A model generated the notes under the pieces. That model saw only the letters and a program-made list of their open reading frames with translations, made no database searches and was not told where the DNA came from. The position numbers and the translations under genes are program-made. From Scilla litardierei (lineage: Eukaryota > Streptophyta > Magnoliopsida > Asparagales > Asparagaceae): a DNA stretch of 64,000 bases. Location: NCBI GenBank assembly GCA_030789695.1, contig CM061132.1:156470817-156534816 (forward strand), given 5' to 3'. Below, in pieces: positions 48,801-56,284 of the stretch (its first letter is position 1; every line of letters starts with the position of its first letter).

Positions 48801-49095
48801 CCTCAGGCCTGCAAACAAAAATCGATTTAATCAAAACAAGAAGTTAGAGTTCACTTTTTGTACACCGAGACCCCGGAACACAGAAATTCTGCAAATGTGC
48901 CAAAATGGACCGAATAAAACACGGAAAGGCAAGTCATGGGGCATCTGACCTCGCGTCGAGAGAGATGTTTCGGACGAGGAGGCCCGAGGGGGCGGCGGGG
49001 CGGTATTCCCGGCGGCGGTGACGATCGCGGGGGTCGTCGTAGCGCTTCCTGGGGGGAGGGCTGTAGCTCCGGCTGCGGCTACGGTACCTTCCCAT
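18830..49095 (-). CDS. SCL28: SCL28-like SR splicing factor (RRM + RS), 7 exons
   Basis: The spliced coding sequence is 720 nt (239 aa): join 49095-48950, 48808-48731, 36805-36641, 36529-36462, 36324-36285, 19127-18912, 18836-18830. All junctions are GT/AG and phases agree throughout. Residues 1-37 are an Arg/Ser/Tyr-rich charged extension. Residues 38-115 are an RRM with RNP2 LLVRNI (39-44) and RNP1 RGFGFVKF (78-85). Residues 116-239 are an RS tail ending SRSRSYSR. The extension before the RRM marks the plant SCL subfamily, and the segment [20 protein letters not shown] is closest to SCL28. SR proteins bind exonic RNA in the nucleus and recruit spliceosome parts. Arabidopsis SCL28 is reported as a mitosis-linked regulator of cell size. 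All splice sites and the frame look intact despite TE-filled introns. Confidence 0.93.
18912..19127 (-). CDS. SCL28: SCL28-like exon 6
   Basis: The acceptor is AAAACAG. The exon encodes the main RS region, with [17 protein letters not shown] and [11 protein letters not shown]. The donor is AG|GTTATT. The 122-aa frame on the same strand here is out of phase with the RS tail. Confidence 0.9.
20204..20479. repeat. Tandem duplication, period about 154 bp
   Basis: Two copies share GACAGAAGTCATTTTTAGC at 20,212 and 20,366 and continue through ATTGAAACACAACACGAAAA, differing by few bases and one short indel. Confidence 0.88.
21448..21468. repeat. Poly-C tract (21 C)
   Basis: An uninterrupted run of 21 C on the plus strand inside intron 5, so a G run in the pre-mRNA. 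It is otherwise in AT-rich sequence. Confidence 0.95.
22035..22270. repeat. Degenerate CGAAA/TTTCG repeat
   Basis: Imperfect, interspersed words such as GGTTTCGGCCGAAATC and CGAAATCGA recur at least six times in both orientations. Long reading frames here are by-products of the repeat. Confidence 0.6.
23226..25625 (-). repeat. LTR of the palindrome, left arm
   Basis: On the minus strand it starts TGTAGGAGGATATATGCCC and ends AAAACCCTTCA. It is preceded by the purine tract AAGTGGGAGA. Start and layout resemble Angela/Tork-lineage LTRs. Homologous LTRs lie at 14,542 and 30,471. Confidence 0.88.
26872..27704 (-). pseudogene. Copia gag, left arm
   Basis: Starts with ATG at 27,704 ([12 protein letters not shown]). 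Copia-type gag polypeptide domain follows. One TAG replaces a Trp codon at about 27,354; the other arm has TGG there. Near the end a one-base frameshift separates the main frame from a zinc knuckle [14 protein letters not shown] (CX2CX4HX4C). The frame then ends at 26,872 with no protease or pol after it. The product would be a particle protein; this copy is broken. Confidence 0.85.
27737..28350. other. Spacer of the palindrome
   Basis: A single-copy centre, probably the 5' leader of the left half-element since it runs straight into that gag start. It contains an imperfect direct repeat (CGGTGCTCGGTGTA-like, about 28,050 and 28,120). No primer-binding site was recognised. Confidence 0.55.
28384..29224 (+). 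pseudogene. Copia gag, right arm
   Basis: Homologous to 26,872-27,704. The start codon is ATA instead of ATG, and a one-base deletion follows near 28,430 (GATGGGCC against GATGGGACC). From 28,494 the frame is open for 209 codons with the Trp codon intact. It then shows the same frameshift before the zinc knuckle as the left arm, and ends at 29,224 without pol. Confidence 0.85.
30471..32810 (+). repeat. LTR of the palindrome, right arm
   Basis: It starts TGTAGGAGGATATATGCCC after a purine tract (AAGTGAGAGA) and ends AACCCTTCA. It matches the left-arm LTR with scattered differences and small indels, a few percent by eye. Confidence 0.88.
32811..36234. other. Intron 5 sequence without recognised features
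   Basis: AT-rich, with many short TATCGG/GATAC-like words around 33,430-33,520 and 34,430-34,560, probably an old repeat family. No coding block, RNA gene or terminal repeat was recognised. Confidence 0.5.
36235..36264. repeat. 30-nt alternating purine-pyrimidine tract
   Basis: ATATGCACACGTGCGCGCGC followed by a CA run. It lies 20 nt inside intron 5 from the exon 5 donor. In the transcript it reads as GU/GC alternation immediately after the splice site. Confidence 0.9.
36285..36324 (-). CDS. SCL28: SCL28-like exon 5 (40-nt microexon)
   Basis: The acceptor is GATAG. The exon encodes [12 protein letters not shown] with split codons at both ends. The donor AG|GTCTGA opens the 17.2-kb intron 5. 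Confidence 0.85.
36462..36529 (-). CDS. SCL28: SCL28-like exon 4
   Basis: The acceptor is ATGCAG. The exon encodes [20 protein letters not shown], the start of the RS tail. The donor is T|GTAAGT. Confidence 0.88.
36641..36805 (-). CDS. SCL28: SCL28-like exon 3
   Basis: The acceptor is TTATAG. The exon encodes RNP1 (RGFGFVKF) and the rest of the RRM through [15 protein letters not shown]. The donor is AG|GTATTG. The join with exon 2 restores TGEPRGFGF, the usual family sequence. Confidence 0.93.
37105..37109. repeat. Target-site duplication ACAAG (left)
   Basis: Matches 39,595-39,599 exactly. Confidence 0.85.
37110..39594 (+). mobile_element. 2.5-kb non-autonomous LTR retrotransposon
   Basis: LTRs at 37,110-37,480 and 39,235-39,594 start TGATAA and end TTCA. 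Each contains a TATA box (CTATAAATA, TTATAAATA). A site TTGGTATTGGAAAC (37,490), like an initiator-Met tRNA primer site, follows the first LTR, and the purine tract AACGGGAGAAAA precedes the second. The interior (1.75 kb) has only a decayed Lys/Glu-rich remnant around 38,720-38,930 and no pol. The LTRs are clearly diverged, so the insertion is old. It is antisense to the host gene. Confidence 0.85.
41603..41607. repeat. Target-site duplication GTATA (left)
   Basis: Matches 48,070-48,074. Confidence 0.82.
41885..42148 (-). pseudogene. Chromodomain end of Reina-like pol
   Basis: Contains [20 protein letters not shown], the chromodomain core that in this clade steers integration to particular chromatin. 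One conserved Trp position reads Cys (ATCEPF). The frame enters the 3' LTR, which is normal for the lineage. Confidence 0.83.
42405..43300 (-). pseudogene. Reina-like integrase
   Basis: Overlapping frames carry a zinc-binding region (QRHKYWV, HH-CC type) and core blocks such as [15 protein letters not shown] and [14 protein letters not shown], and further toward the C-terminus [15 protein letters not shown]. It is split by several frameshifts. Confidence 0.8.
43460..44075 (-). mobile_element. Tat-lineage pol fragment inserted in the Reina element
   Basis: Minus-strand frame near 43,480-43,640 reads [15 protein letters not shown] and later [16 protein letters not shown]. These are the residues just before the RT of Tat-type gypsy elements, unlike the surrounding Reina pol. 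It separates Reina blocks YDFEIQY (44,100) and KDANALPR (43,450), which should be adjacent. Boundaries are approximate and no terminal repeats were seen. Confidence 0.6.
44076..45300 (-). pseudogene. Reina-like reverse transcriptase and RNase H
   Basis: RT blocks [17 protein letters not shown] and [15 protein letters not shown] lie at 45,000-45,218, the catalytic FDDILVY at about 44,797-44,818, and RNase H sequence down to YDFEIQY near 44,105. Stops and shifts interrupt it. Confidence 0.83.
45533..47540 (-). pseudogene. Reina-like gag and protease
   Basis: The protease relic [13 protein letters not shown] (about 45,790-45,830) shows the DSGATHNF active-site pattern with Gly replaced by Trp. 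Upstream is a zinc-knuckle start CFRCDEKF (about 46,050) and a capsid block [18 protein letters not shown] (about 46,400-46,460). Not functional. Confidence 0.75.
47793..47975. mobile_element. hAT-type foldback MITE
   Basis: 183 bp folding into one hairpin: the left end TAGGGATGAGAATGGGCATG is mirrored at the right end, and the arms are complementary almost to the centre (AATTCTAGAAAAATT). CATAGACC is duplicated on both sides (47,785-47,792 and 47,976-47,983), the 8-bp target duplication of hAT elements. The homologous left LTR lacks the insertion. Confidence 0.93.
48070..48074. repeat. Target-site duplication GTATA (right)
   Basis: Partner of 41,603-41,607. Confidence 0.82.
48731..48808 (-). 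CDS. SCL28: SCL28-like exon 2
   Basis: The acceptor is TTTGCAG. The exon encodes [19 protein letters not shown], the central RRM, and ends at YYTG. The donor GG|GTATGG opens the 11.9-kb intron 2. Confidence 0.92.
48950..49095 (-). CDS. SCL28: SCL28-like exon 1
   Basis: The ATG at 49,095 starts [15 protein letters not shown]. The exon covers residues 1-48 and two bases of Arg49, including RNP2. The donor is AG|GTCAGA. A longer minus-strand frame overlapping this exon is an out-of-frame shadow. Confidence 0.92.
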
Positions 49096-49300
49096 CTCCC
49101 TGCGATCGCCTTCGCGAGAGAGGGAGAAAAACCCAAGTTTCTGAAAACCCTAGATGGGATTTGGGCTGAATGGAAGGAAGAAAGCCGGTGTTTTAGAAAT
49201 TAAAAAGCTGGGGAGGAATGATGGATCGGATCACGCGCCCGTAACAGACTGGGTTCGGATCCGGCCCGTTAAAGCAAGGGTTGGGCCTAATACCAATTAA
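49096..49300 (-). promoter_or_regulatory. SCL28-like 5' UTR and proximal promoter
   Basis: On the minus strand this lies directly upstream of the ATG. It holds an AAACCCTA telo-box-like word on the plus strand (about 49,146), a site II-like TGGGCC (49,282-49,287) and an AACGG core on the minus strand (49,266-49,270). AACGG is the core of MSA elements bound by MYB3R factors, which are known to control SCL28 in Arabidopsis. No TATA box was identified. The sites are short and are inference. Confidence 0.45.
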
Positions 49301-49680
49301 TGAGATGTCCGCATTTGACAAAGTCTGCCATTAATTTATTTTAGGGTAAATTAAGATTAAACACATCTCCACTTGAAAACTTACTAGTCATAACCCGTGC
49401 TCACGATGCATTCAAAATTTTTCCCCGCAAAATCTTTGTGTCAAAAAAAATATTTCTACAGCCAAAATTTAAAAGAACAACAAATTAGTGTAAAAAAATT
49501 TAGAGTCACGGCATCGCCGAATGCGAGGAACAATAAATTCGGCGCGGTCGCCTTCGGATCTCTGCTTGAGGGGTTAATTGAAACGGACGCTCAAAATGCT
49601 CAGCCCGCCTCTTTGATTGCACATTCCTGTTTTTTTTTTTGTTTCAATTTTCATGGGCTGGTGTTTCAATAAGTGCAAAA

Positions 49681-49835
49681 CCGGGTGAAAATGAGAATGG
49701 TGGGTTTGAGTGTGTGTAGTGTCTTGGGGTTTTTGGTTTTTTTGCTTGGGGGTGTGATTTTGGGTGTTTGGTTTTGGGTGTGTTTTTGGGAGTTGAGTGG
49801 AGTTTTGTGTTTTTTGGGTTTTGAGTTTAAGAAGA
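49681..49835. repeat. G/T-rich strand-asymmetric stretch
   Basis: About 150 bp of almost only G and T on the plus strand (for example GGGGTTTTTGG, GGTTTTGGGTGTG), with several G runs of 3-5. Not coding. Confidence 0.7.
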
Positions 49836-50589
49836 TTGCCCCATGTGGCGATGTGATATTGTTACATGGGGACAAAGATTCAAAAACCTCCATCTTTTGT
49901 AATATAGATAGCCTATGATAATGAGCATCGAGCAAAATGAACCTGGAGAGATCATCATCTGCCATTCTCATCACTCCCAAATTAAACCAAAAATTCCCAC
50001 CTCACTCCCCAATTTGCACAATCTTAAGACATGACCAGCAGAAGAAAACAAGAAGCCCTTTTCAAAGGAGGGGCCAGCGGCATTGCGTCAATCATCATCC
50101 CCTCGGCCTAAGGCCTGGTTCCCCAAAATGACGGGCGTTCCCCTATGGGATAAAAAACTTTATCTCCATTGACGACGACGACGGCGACGGTGGTGATGAG
50201 CACAGGAGACAGAGCTTGTCATATGATTCCATCCATAAAGATAACAGCAAGAGGAGTATGGAAGGGGAGAGATTAAGAGACAAACATAGGTGATGCTAAG
50301 TTGCTAAATCCCCAATCCAATCAGGGTGAAATCATTCAGCTGTCACAAACATACACACACAATTTCAACGAAGAGCGCATTCGAAATGGGGTCGGCAGCT
50401 CGTTGATTATGTTAGGCAACCACTATGTGCGGCGATTGCAAAGTCATTGCAACTTGGTGTTAAGAGATGATGGGAAGTGACCCCTTAGTTGCTTAATTTC
50501 CATGAAAAATATATGATACTGTATTGCATCCGTAGTGGAACAGATGGGGGCCCAAAGATCAACAATGGTGCTAATATAGAGATGCCTTC
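49836..50589. other. Intergenic sequence without recognised features
   Basis: Mixed composition with a short GACGACGACG-like patch at about 50,170. No gene, RNA or repeat boundary was recognised. Confidence 0.4.
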
Positions 50590-52050
50590 TAATCCTACTC
50601 ATTGATTTCAATTGTTAGTTAATCGACCAATTACCTCTCTAATCGGCTAACTCATCTTACTTGAAGTTCAAAGTCCAACTTTCATTAGCCGACTAACCCT
50701 CTTTCTGGTTGAGTAATACAGACTAATGGTTGTCACTGGCTTGTATTGTTAGCCGACTAATCTGTACATTGTGAGTTCAGTACGTAGGAATAATAGAAAA
50801 ACACAAAGATTAAACACACATCAACACCAAGGTGACACAAGAAACTTGGTAACGCAGTTCGGTGCGCACACCTACATCTGCGGGGCCACGCCCAGAAAAT
50901 CAGAATACTCCACTAAAATAATCAATGAGTACAATCACTAATTATCGCGATTCTATTAGGAGGAACAACCTCCCCCTCAATACAAACCGTGATGGGTGGT
51001 CTCTACCAACCCATGGAGTATTCTCGGCAAGCTCCCCTTGCCCGCAAGCTCCCCTTGCACAACCGACTAGATCAACTCCCTTGATCTTACATGCGTAGCC
51101 GTCAGCCTCCTCCCGGAGTTCTTCGATCAAGTTTTCGCAAAAACCATCCCTCGCCGCAAAACCGCACACCCGTTTAAATCACGCTTCCCCTCAATCACCG
51201 GAGTAGATAAGGAAGGTCGCTCGCAAAAAATCACGTGCAGAATCGGCAGTCCACAAATTAAGGAATCACTTTGGGCAAGTGGTTCCACAATATCTTCAAT
51301 AAGATCTTCCAACCAATAATTGCGGGCGAAAATCTCTCTAACAAATTCAATAACAAATCCCGAGAGATAGCAACTTCCAATTATATCTCCAACAGATTTT
51401 CAATTGCAACAATAATGATTTTTTCCAACCGAGCGAGATTCTTTCCAACCGAATCAACAATAGGAAATGATTCTTTCCAACCGAACCAACAAGAGATAAT
51501 AGCTTCCAAATATATATCCAGCTCACCCACAATTAACTGAACCAAGATAGGAAATGATTCTTTCAAATCTTCTGGAAACAGCAACAACAATAAAAAGATC
51601 AGCAGCAAATAATCTTCTCAACCAACAAATCTACGAGATATTCTCTTTCTATTTCAACCCAACATCCCTTCAATTTAGCAACAGATTTAGGAAGGGCTTT
51701 CCAGAAATCTCTCAAGCAGATATTCCACAATCAATTCAGAAATCCACGTCATTTTAGGCAGCAAATCAGATCTGAAACCACAACAGTGTTTCTGTATATG
51801 AACATGAATTCCAGCTCCCGAATGTTGAACATTTTGTTGAACGACATTATGTTCAACATTACTACTCAATCTGCTCAAAAACACTTCTGATTCCTCAAAC
51901 AGATCTCTCCATCTATAGTGCCACTAATGCCAACAAATATCAGCAGAAATTCAACCCTAACATACATTATTCGACTTACACGGAAATTTATTTTCCTAGT
52001 CGGCTAATACTGATTTGCATAAGTTTGATCTTTTAATATTAGTCGACTAA
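50590..52050 (-). repeat. SIRE/Maximus-like copia LTR fragment
   Basis: Contains AACGCAGTTCGGTG followed by CACCTACATCTGCGGGGC, a run characteristic of SIRE/Maximus LTRs. Recurrent TTAGCCGACTAA / TTAGTCGACTAA words lie at both ends. No pol sequence or TSD was found; ends are approximate. Confidence 0.5.
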
Positions 52051-52393
52051 TGTAAAATGCAAATCTTTCTTTGGCTTGAATTGTTGGTTTTTTCCGTTGG
52101 CTTTTTTCTCGTTGGTGTGATCCACGGTTTTAAAAAACGAATCCCTTTCAAAACTGAAAAAGATCAGATTTTTTCCATTGATGGAACGGTTCAGAGATAT
52201 ATAAAACTGGGTTTTGGTCCCATAGTCGAATCACTCATTTTTTAGAATATACACCATCATTAAGGAGTGGTTTAGTCTCAGAAGATCAAGATCTTTAGAA
52301 AGTTTACCTTTTGTTGAAGAGCAATGGCTGGAGGTAAGAATCCACAAAGTTCTTCCGAATTTTGTGATGAAATCATCACATAAAGTCTCACAA

Positions 52394-52411
52394 TTGGTAT
52401 CAAGGCCTTCG
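52394..52411 (+). other. Copia primer-binding-site-like motif
   Basis: ATTGGTATCAAGGCCTTC, close to the initiator-Met primer site (TGGTATCAGAGC) and preceded by an LTR-like end. It suggests a truncated copia 5' end. The adjacent 52,412-52,906 holds nothing further recognised. Confidence 0.4.
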
Positions 52412-52906
52412 TTTTCCTCTGCCTTGCTTTGATTGCTGCAATTTTCTTCGATTTTCATCATTTTTGGACCTTGAATTTTGCAGATTTGTTTCTGATCTGA
52501 TAGGGTTATTAATAAACATTTGAAGCCTGCAAAAGCTAAACACATGCTGACCCGTTACTTACCAATGTTTATTCATGAGTCCTTTTCAATGTTTATTTAT
52601 AAAATCAACTACTCTTTTACATTTCCATTTAAGGAAGCTTGTGGAATGGCTTGTGGGTCCGGGATCTTTCCTGGGGCCAAACCGAATGCATTATGCACGC
52701 AAGTAAAAATCTCAAGGTTTTGCAAATTGCAAGGCTATATTGCCAGTTTGAGAGTGATTCGGCTGTATGTTAATGCTATGTTGCAATTTCAAAAGGTTAA
52801 CAATCAATATTCTGATGTCTTTTAGGCTTTGCAAGTTTATTTCCAAATATAATTCTATGCTTAATTTGAACATTAATTGTATTTAGAATTGCATGCATAT
52901 AAGGGG

Positions 52907-53275
52907 TTGTTAAGGCCAAAATTGGCGATAACCGTGTTATGGTCGACGTGGAACTTCTCTGCCGAGGTGGAGACTCGTCAGCCGTTGGAATGTGACCCTC
53001 GGTTGATAGAACCTGGGTCGTCGATAGTTGAAATGAGTGTACGACGTTCGTTCGACCCCCTGAGTGGATCGAGCCTCGAACGATCACCGCGGAGAAATGG
53101 TCGTAACCTCCGTGGGTACGAGACCTAGAACTCTTATACTCTGCAATCCAGTTGATAATTCTTCCTCCAAATAGCTTGTGGCGACTGACTCGGGACAAGC
53201 CTCTGTGGGTCGATCTCGACAGCTCCAACCTTATTCTTAAGTTCCCGCTCTAACTTAAGCATCGGAATTTGTACC
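52907..53275. repeat. Rearranged Tat LTR fragment (inverted plus direct piece)
   Basis: 52,907-53,110 matches the reverse complement of the 3' part of the LTR at about 2040-2255 (TTGTTAAGGCCAAAA mirrors GGCCTTAACA). 53,190-53,275 matches about 1885-1975 in direct orientation (GTGGGTCGATCT, CTAACTTAAGCATCGGA). The two pieces face each other. Confidence 0.7.
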
Positions 53276-53676
53276 AAATTCAATCATAGTTTCACATCAA
53301 TCACCCCTCCATCAGTTTCACTCTATATTTCGGTGTCGTTCTTTCTGAAGTAAATAGAAATCTCAATCTTTTTCATGGCTCAAACACACGAAGTAATTAA
53401 TTTACTAGTTTCTGGACCAATTCCGACTCTCAAATCCTACTACTCTGCAAGGTTTTGTGTTCTTTATAGCCTGTTGCCATCAGCCAAGAGCATGCGCGCA
53501 AAGGCGCCAACTTGCAGAGCTTCAAATTCTCCCCCACTTCCAATCGAAATCTACTTGCAAATTCCAAACCTATAGGCCTAGATGAGATCAAGAAATGCCG
53601 AGACTAGCCACGCGCAAGGCCTTGAATCGACTGAGACACGCCACCAACAGTCGTAAAAATCAGCTGCAGCTCGGCC

Positions 53677-53682
53677 TATAAA
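53677..53682 (+). promoter_or_regulatory. TATA box of the phylloplanin-like gene
   Basis: TATAAA in CGGCCTATAAATTC, 58 bases before the start codon, which leaves a short 5' UTR of roughly 30 nt. Confidence 0.65.
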
Positions 53683-53739
53683 TTCAGCCCAAACTGAAGA
53701 ACCAACCAAAGCAACGAGCTTGTTACCTTGAGAACTCTG

Positions 53740-54275
53740 ATGGCGTCGAAGACCCTCCTCTTCGCTGCTCTCCTGCTAGCTTTAGTGGCCGCACCTGCAA
53801 CCTCTGCGAAGCCTCGAGTCCTCGGCTTTGGTAATTTGGTCATCAATGGCACCGTTCACTGCAGCGTCGGCCCTACCACAGCGACGACCGCTGTATTTCC
53901 AAGTAACTAGATCAATCCAAGCTCCAAACATTAAACGTATTCTCTGCCTCTACTAATGTTTCAAACGGCCTTGCAGATGCGCAGGTGCAGCTACAGTGTG
54001 GGAGCAACGTGGTCTCGACCGCGACCACAGACTCCGACGGGGTGTTCAGCATGTCGCAGGGCTTCGTAACCTCCCTCCTGTCGACGATCCTGAGTGACTG
54101 CAAGCTTGTGGTCCCCACTCCTCTCTCCACCTGCGATGCTTCGCTCCCGGCCGGCGGACTCCTGCAGTCGGGCCTGCAGTTGCTCGGCGGCGGGGGGCTT
54201 CTCGGGGGGCTTCTTGGGGGGATTATCGGCCTCATAACCAACCTCGTTCCCCTCGGATTCAACCTCGTTCAGTGA
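53740..54275 (+). CDS. Phylloplanin-like secreted protein (Ole e 1-like fold)
   Basis: Join 53740-53902 and 53977-54275: 462 nt, 153 aa, with a 74-bp GT/AG intron. Residues 1-23 are a signal peptide (hydrophobic LLFAALLLALVAAPATSA), so the protein is secreted. Four cysteines (41, 62, 96, 107) and blocks GTVHCSV, VQLQCGSNVV, TDSDGVFS and TPLSTCDASLPAGG match the phylloplanin/pollen Ole e 1-like family. A Gly/Leu-rich segment (about 121-141) precedes the conserved LVPLGFNLVQ end. Tobacco phylloplanin is a leaf-surface protein that hinders oomycete spores; the role here is inference. The ATG at 53,740 was chosen because it starts the signal peptide, 58 nt after TATAAA. Confidence 0.92.
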
Positions 54276-54534
54276 CTCAACCAATGCATGATGGTATTGT
54301 CTTAAGGGCTTGGTACAAACTTGTGTAGTATGTTCGTATATTATCGACTGTAAGGACGTAGCAGCGTCGTGGTATGACAATAAGGGTCCTCTCAGCTTAA
54401 TGGTGGGAGTAGAACTCAACCAGTGTATCTTTTCTTCTGTTTCAATGAAAGTATCTATGCAAAGTTTTAACCGTATGCATACTCATGTTAACTCGATAGT
54501 GTATGGTGAATGAGCTGAAATCTATCAGTGAAGC
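54276..54534 (+). other. 3' UTR/downstream region of the phylloplanin-like gene
   Basis: No coding block and no canonical AATAAA; the transcript end is not placed. Confidence 0.4.
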
Positions 54535-54650
54535 AAGGGCTCACGGTGGCCAACGGGTCGGACCAGCCCGGCCCTAGCCCGAGCGGGTGTTGACCGGGCC
54601 CGGGCCTAGCGGGTCGGGCTCGGACCGTGCGGCAAGCCCAGTCAACTATC
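54535..54650. repeat. GC-rich hAT-like repeat fragment
   Basis: GGCCAACGGGTCGGACC and CCGGGCCCGGGCCTAGCGGG resemble the GC-rich ends of common plant hAT MITEs. Only one end is visible. Confidence 0.4.
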
Positions 54651-54663
54651 TGACCAGGCTATT

Positions 54664-54670
54664 AAATTAA
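54664..54670. repeat. Target-site duplication AAATTAA (left)
   Basis: Repeated at 55,705-55,711. Confidence 0.7.
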
Positions 54671-55704
54671 AGGGTTTTTCTCATATTAGTCTCTTAAATT
54701 ATGCGTAATTTGATATTAGTACCTTAATTCTTCGTATTTTGAGTTTAATCCCTCAAATCATAAGCCGTTAACCTAAATAGTCCAATCATCCTATATTCTG
54801 TTAAATAGTTAGATTAATTAACGATTAATTAACAATTAGTGTTAATTAACTACAAATTAAGCCCTAATAAGGGGATGCGGAGGAGGGGGTGGAGGCGAGG
54901 GAGGGGGAGGCGGACCTCCTCCCAGCCGCACCCCCCTCCTCCCCGCCGCCGCTCTCCCCCTCCCCTTCCCCCTTCATCCCCCACCTCTCCCTCATCCCCC
55001 TTCATCCCCGCCGCACCCCCCTCCTCCCCGCCGTCGCTCTCCCCCCTCCCCCTCCCCCTTCATCCCCCACCTCTCCCTCATCCCCCTTCATCCCCACCGT
55101 CGCTCCCCCCTCCTCCACCTCCTTCATCCCCCACCTCCTCCTCCCCCTCCATCCCCCACCCCTCCTCGTCCTTCATCCCCAGCCTCCCCACCGCCGCTCT
55201 CCCACTCCTCCCCCTTCATCCCCTTCATCCCTCCCCCTTCATCCCCCGCTACCGGGAGAGCTCTTCCCAGCCGCCTCATCCCCCTCATCCCCCTCCTCGC
55301 TATCGGGAGAGCTCTTCCCAGCCGCCTCATCCCCCTCATCCCCCTCATCCCCCCTCCTCCCAGCTGCCGAACCCTCCTCCTCCCCATAACCCCCCTCCCT
55401 TGTCAATCTCCCCCTCCTACCCACTGCCGATCCCCCCTCCCCCATCATCCCCTCTCCTCACCGTCGTCGCCCCTCCTCCTCCTCCCCTTCATCATCGTCG
55501 CTGTGTCGCGAACAAGCGGACACGTCAGCACTAACAGCCGCACTAACAGCCACGTCAGCATTAACGGATTTTTAACAGAAAATTAGAGTGGGGGGACTAT
55601 TTTGGTTATAGTTAATGATTTGGGGGATTAAATCAAAATTCGAAGATTTAAGGGACTAATATCAAATTATGCAAGATTTAAGGGACTAATATGAGAAAAA
55701 CCCT
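54671..55704. mobile_element. Non-autonomous long-TIR DNA element, Mutator-like
   Basis: The terminal inverted repeats are about 130 bp or more. The left end AGGGTTTTTCTCATATTAGT is mirrored at the right end (ACTAATATGAGAAAAACCCT), and similarity continues through AATTTGATATTAGT to AATAGTCC. The 7-bp AAATTAA duplication is shorter than the usual 9 bp of Mutator-like elements, so the superfamily is tentative. The interior has no transposase and is dominated by a pyrimidine tract. Confidence 0.78.
54905..55495. repeat. 600-bp CT/C-rich (pyrimidine) tract
   Basis: The plus strand is mostly C with T, made of CCCCCTCCTCC, CTTCATCCCC and similar words. A larger repeat AGCTCTTCCCAGCCGCCTCA occurs at about 55,258 and 55,309. 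Two plus-strand frames stay open only because proline/serine codons dominate. No family similarity is visible. Confidence 0.85.
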
Positions 55705-55711
55705 AAATTAA
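55705..55711. repeat. Target-site duplication AAATTAA (right)
   Basis: Partner of 54,664-54,670. Confidence 0.7.
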
Positions 55712-55751
55712 AAAAATACTTCCAAATAAATAAGGCAAAATAAGGCAAAAT

Positions 55752-55899
55752 TGTTGTGAACGGTTATTTAACCATGTTGGTTGAGATTCTGTGCTATCCT
55801 AGATATAGGCCCATATCATTGTAGCCCATGTTTGTATTCTCCCACATTGTCTATAAATAAAGAGCTGGGGGCTCCTCCCCCAGTAGTTGATTCATAACA
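55752..55899 (+). repeat. 5' LTR (148 bp)
   Basis: TGTTGTGAAC to TTCATAACA. TATAAATA at 55,852-55,859 overlaps a poly(A) signal AATAAA, so promoter and terminator signals are compressed into one site. It is followed by CGTTATCAGCACGAG, the primer-site-like sequence of this lineage. Confidence 0.93.
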
Positions 55900-56284
55900 C
55901 GTTATCAGCACGAGACTATAGAAAATTTTTCTTTCCACAAATTTTTTTCGTTCGTTGCACGGTGAAGGCGAGAGGAGACAGGAGATCCACGCGCGCGGTG
56001 CTAGGCTTCCTCAATCGAGCGTCGTCATCTGCGTAGGTCTTCATTCAACCGTCGCTATATCCGGAGGACGGATATAGGGTAAAATCGCTAAAAACGATGT
56101 CTTTAATCATACGTATGATTGTTCTTTCCCTAGATCTCGCTAGATCGACACTGGGATTTGATAGATCGCCTAAAAACGACGACTTTTTCGTCCCAAAAAT
56201 CAAAATTTTTGGGTTTTATGTTGTATAAACCCTAATTTGATCCCGTCGGTGGCCTTGCGTCGGCCTCCCCCCATCCCCCCCAGC

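Noticed and set aside
48831..49136. 101-aa minus-strand Ala-rich frame
   Set aside because: Out-of-frame reading of SCL28 exon 1 and intron 1.
49397..49672. 91-aa frame upstream of the SCL28-like gene
   Set aside because: No signal, domain or splice context; ends in low-complexity T/F-rich sequence.
54839..55534. 231-codon proline-rich open frame
   Set aside because: Produced by a C/T-rich low-complexity tract inside a TIR element; a second frame is equally open and no domain, splice structure or promoter supports a gene.
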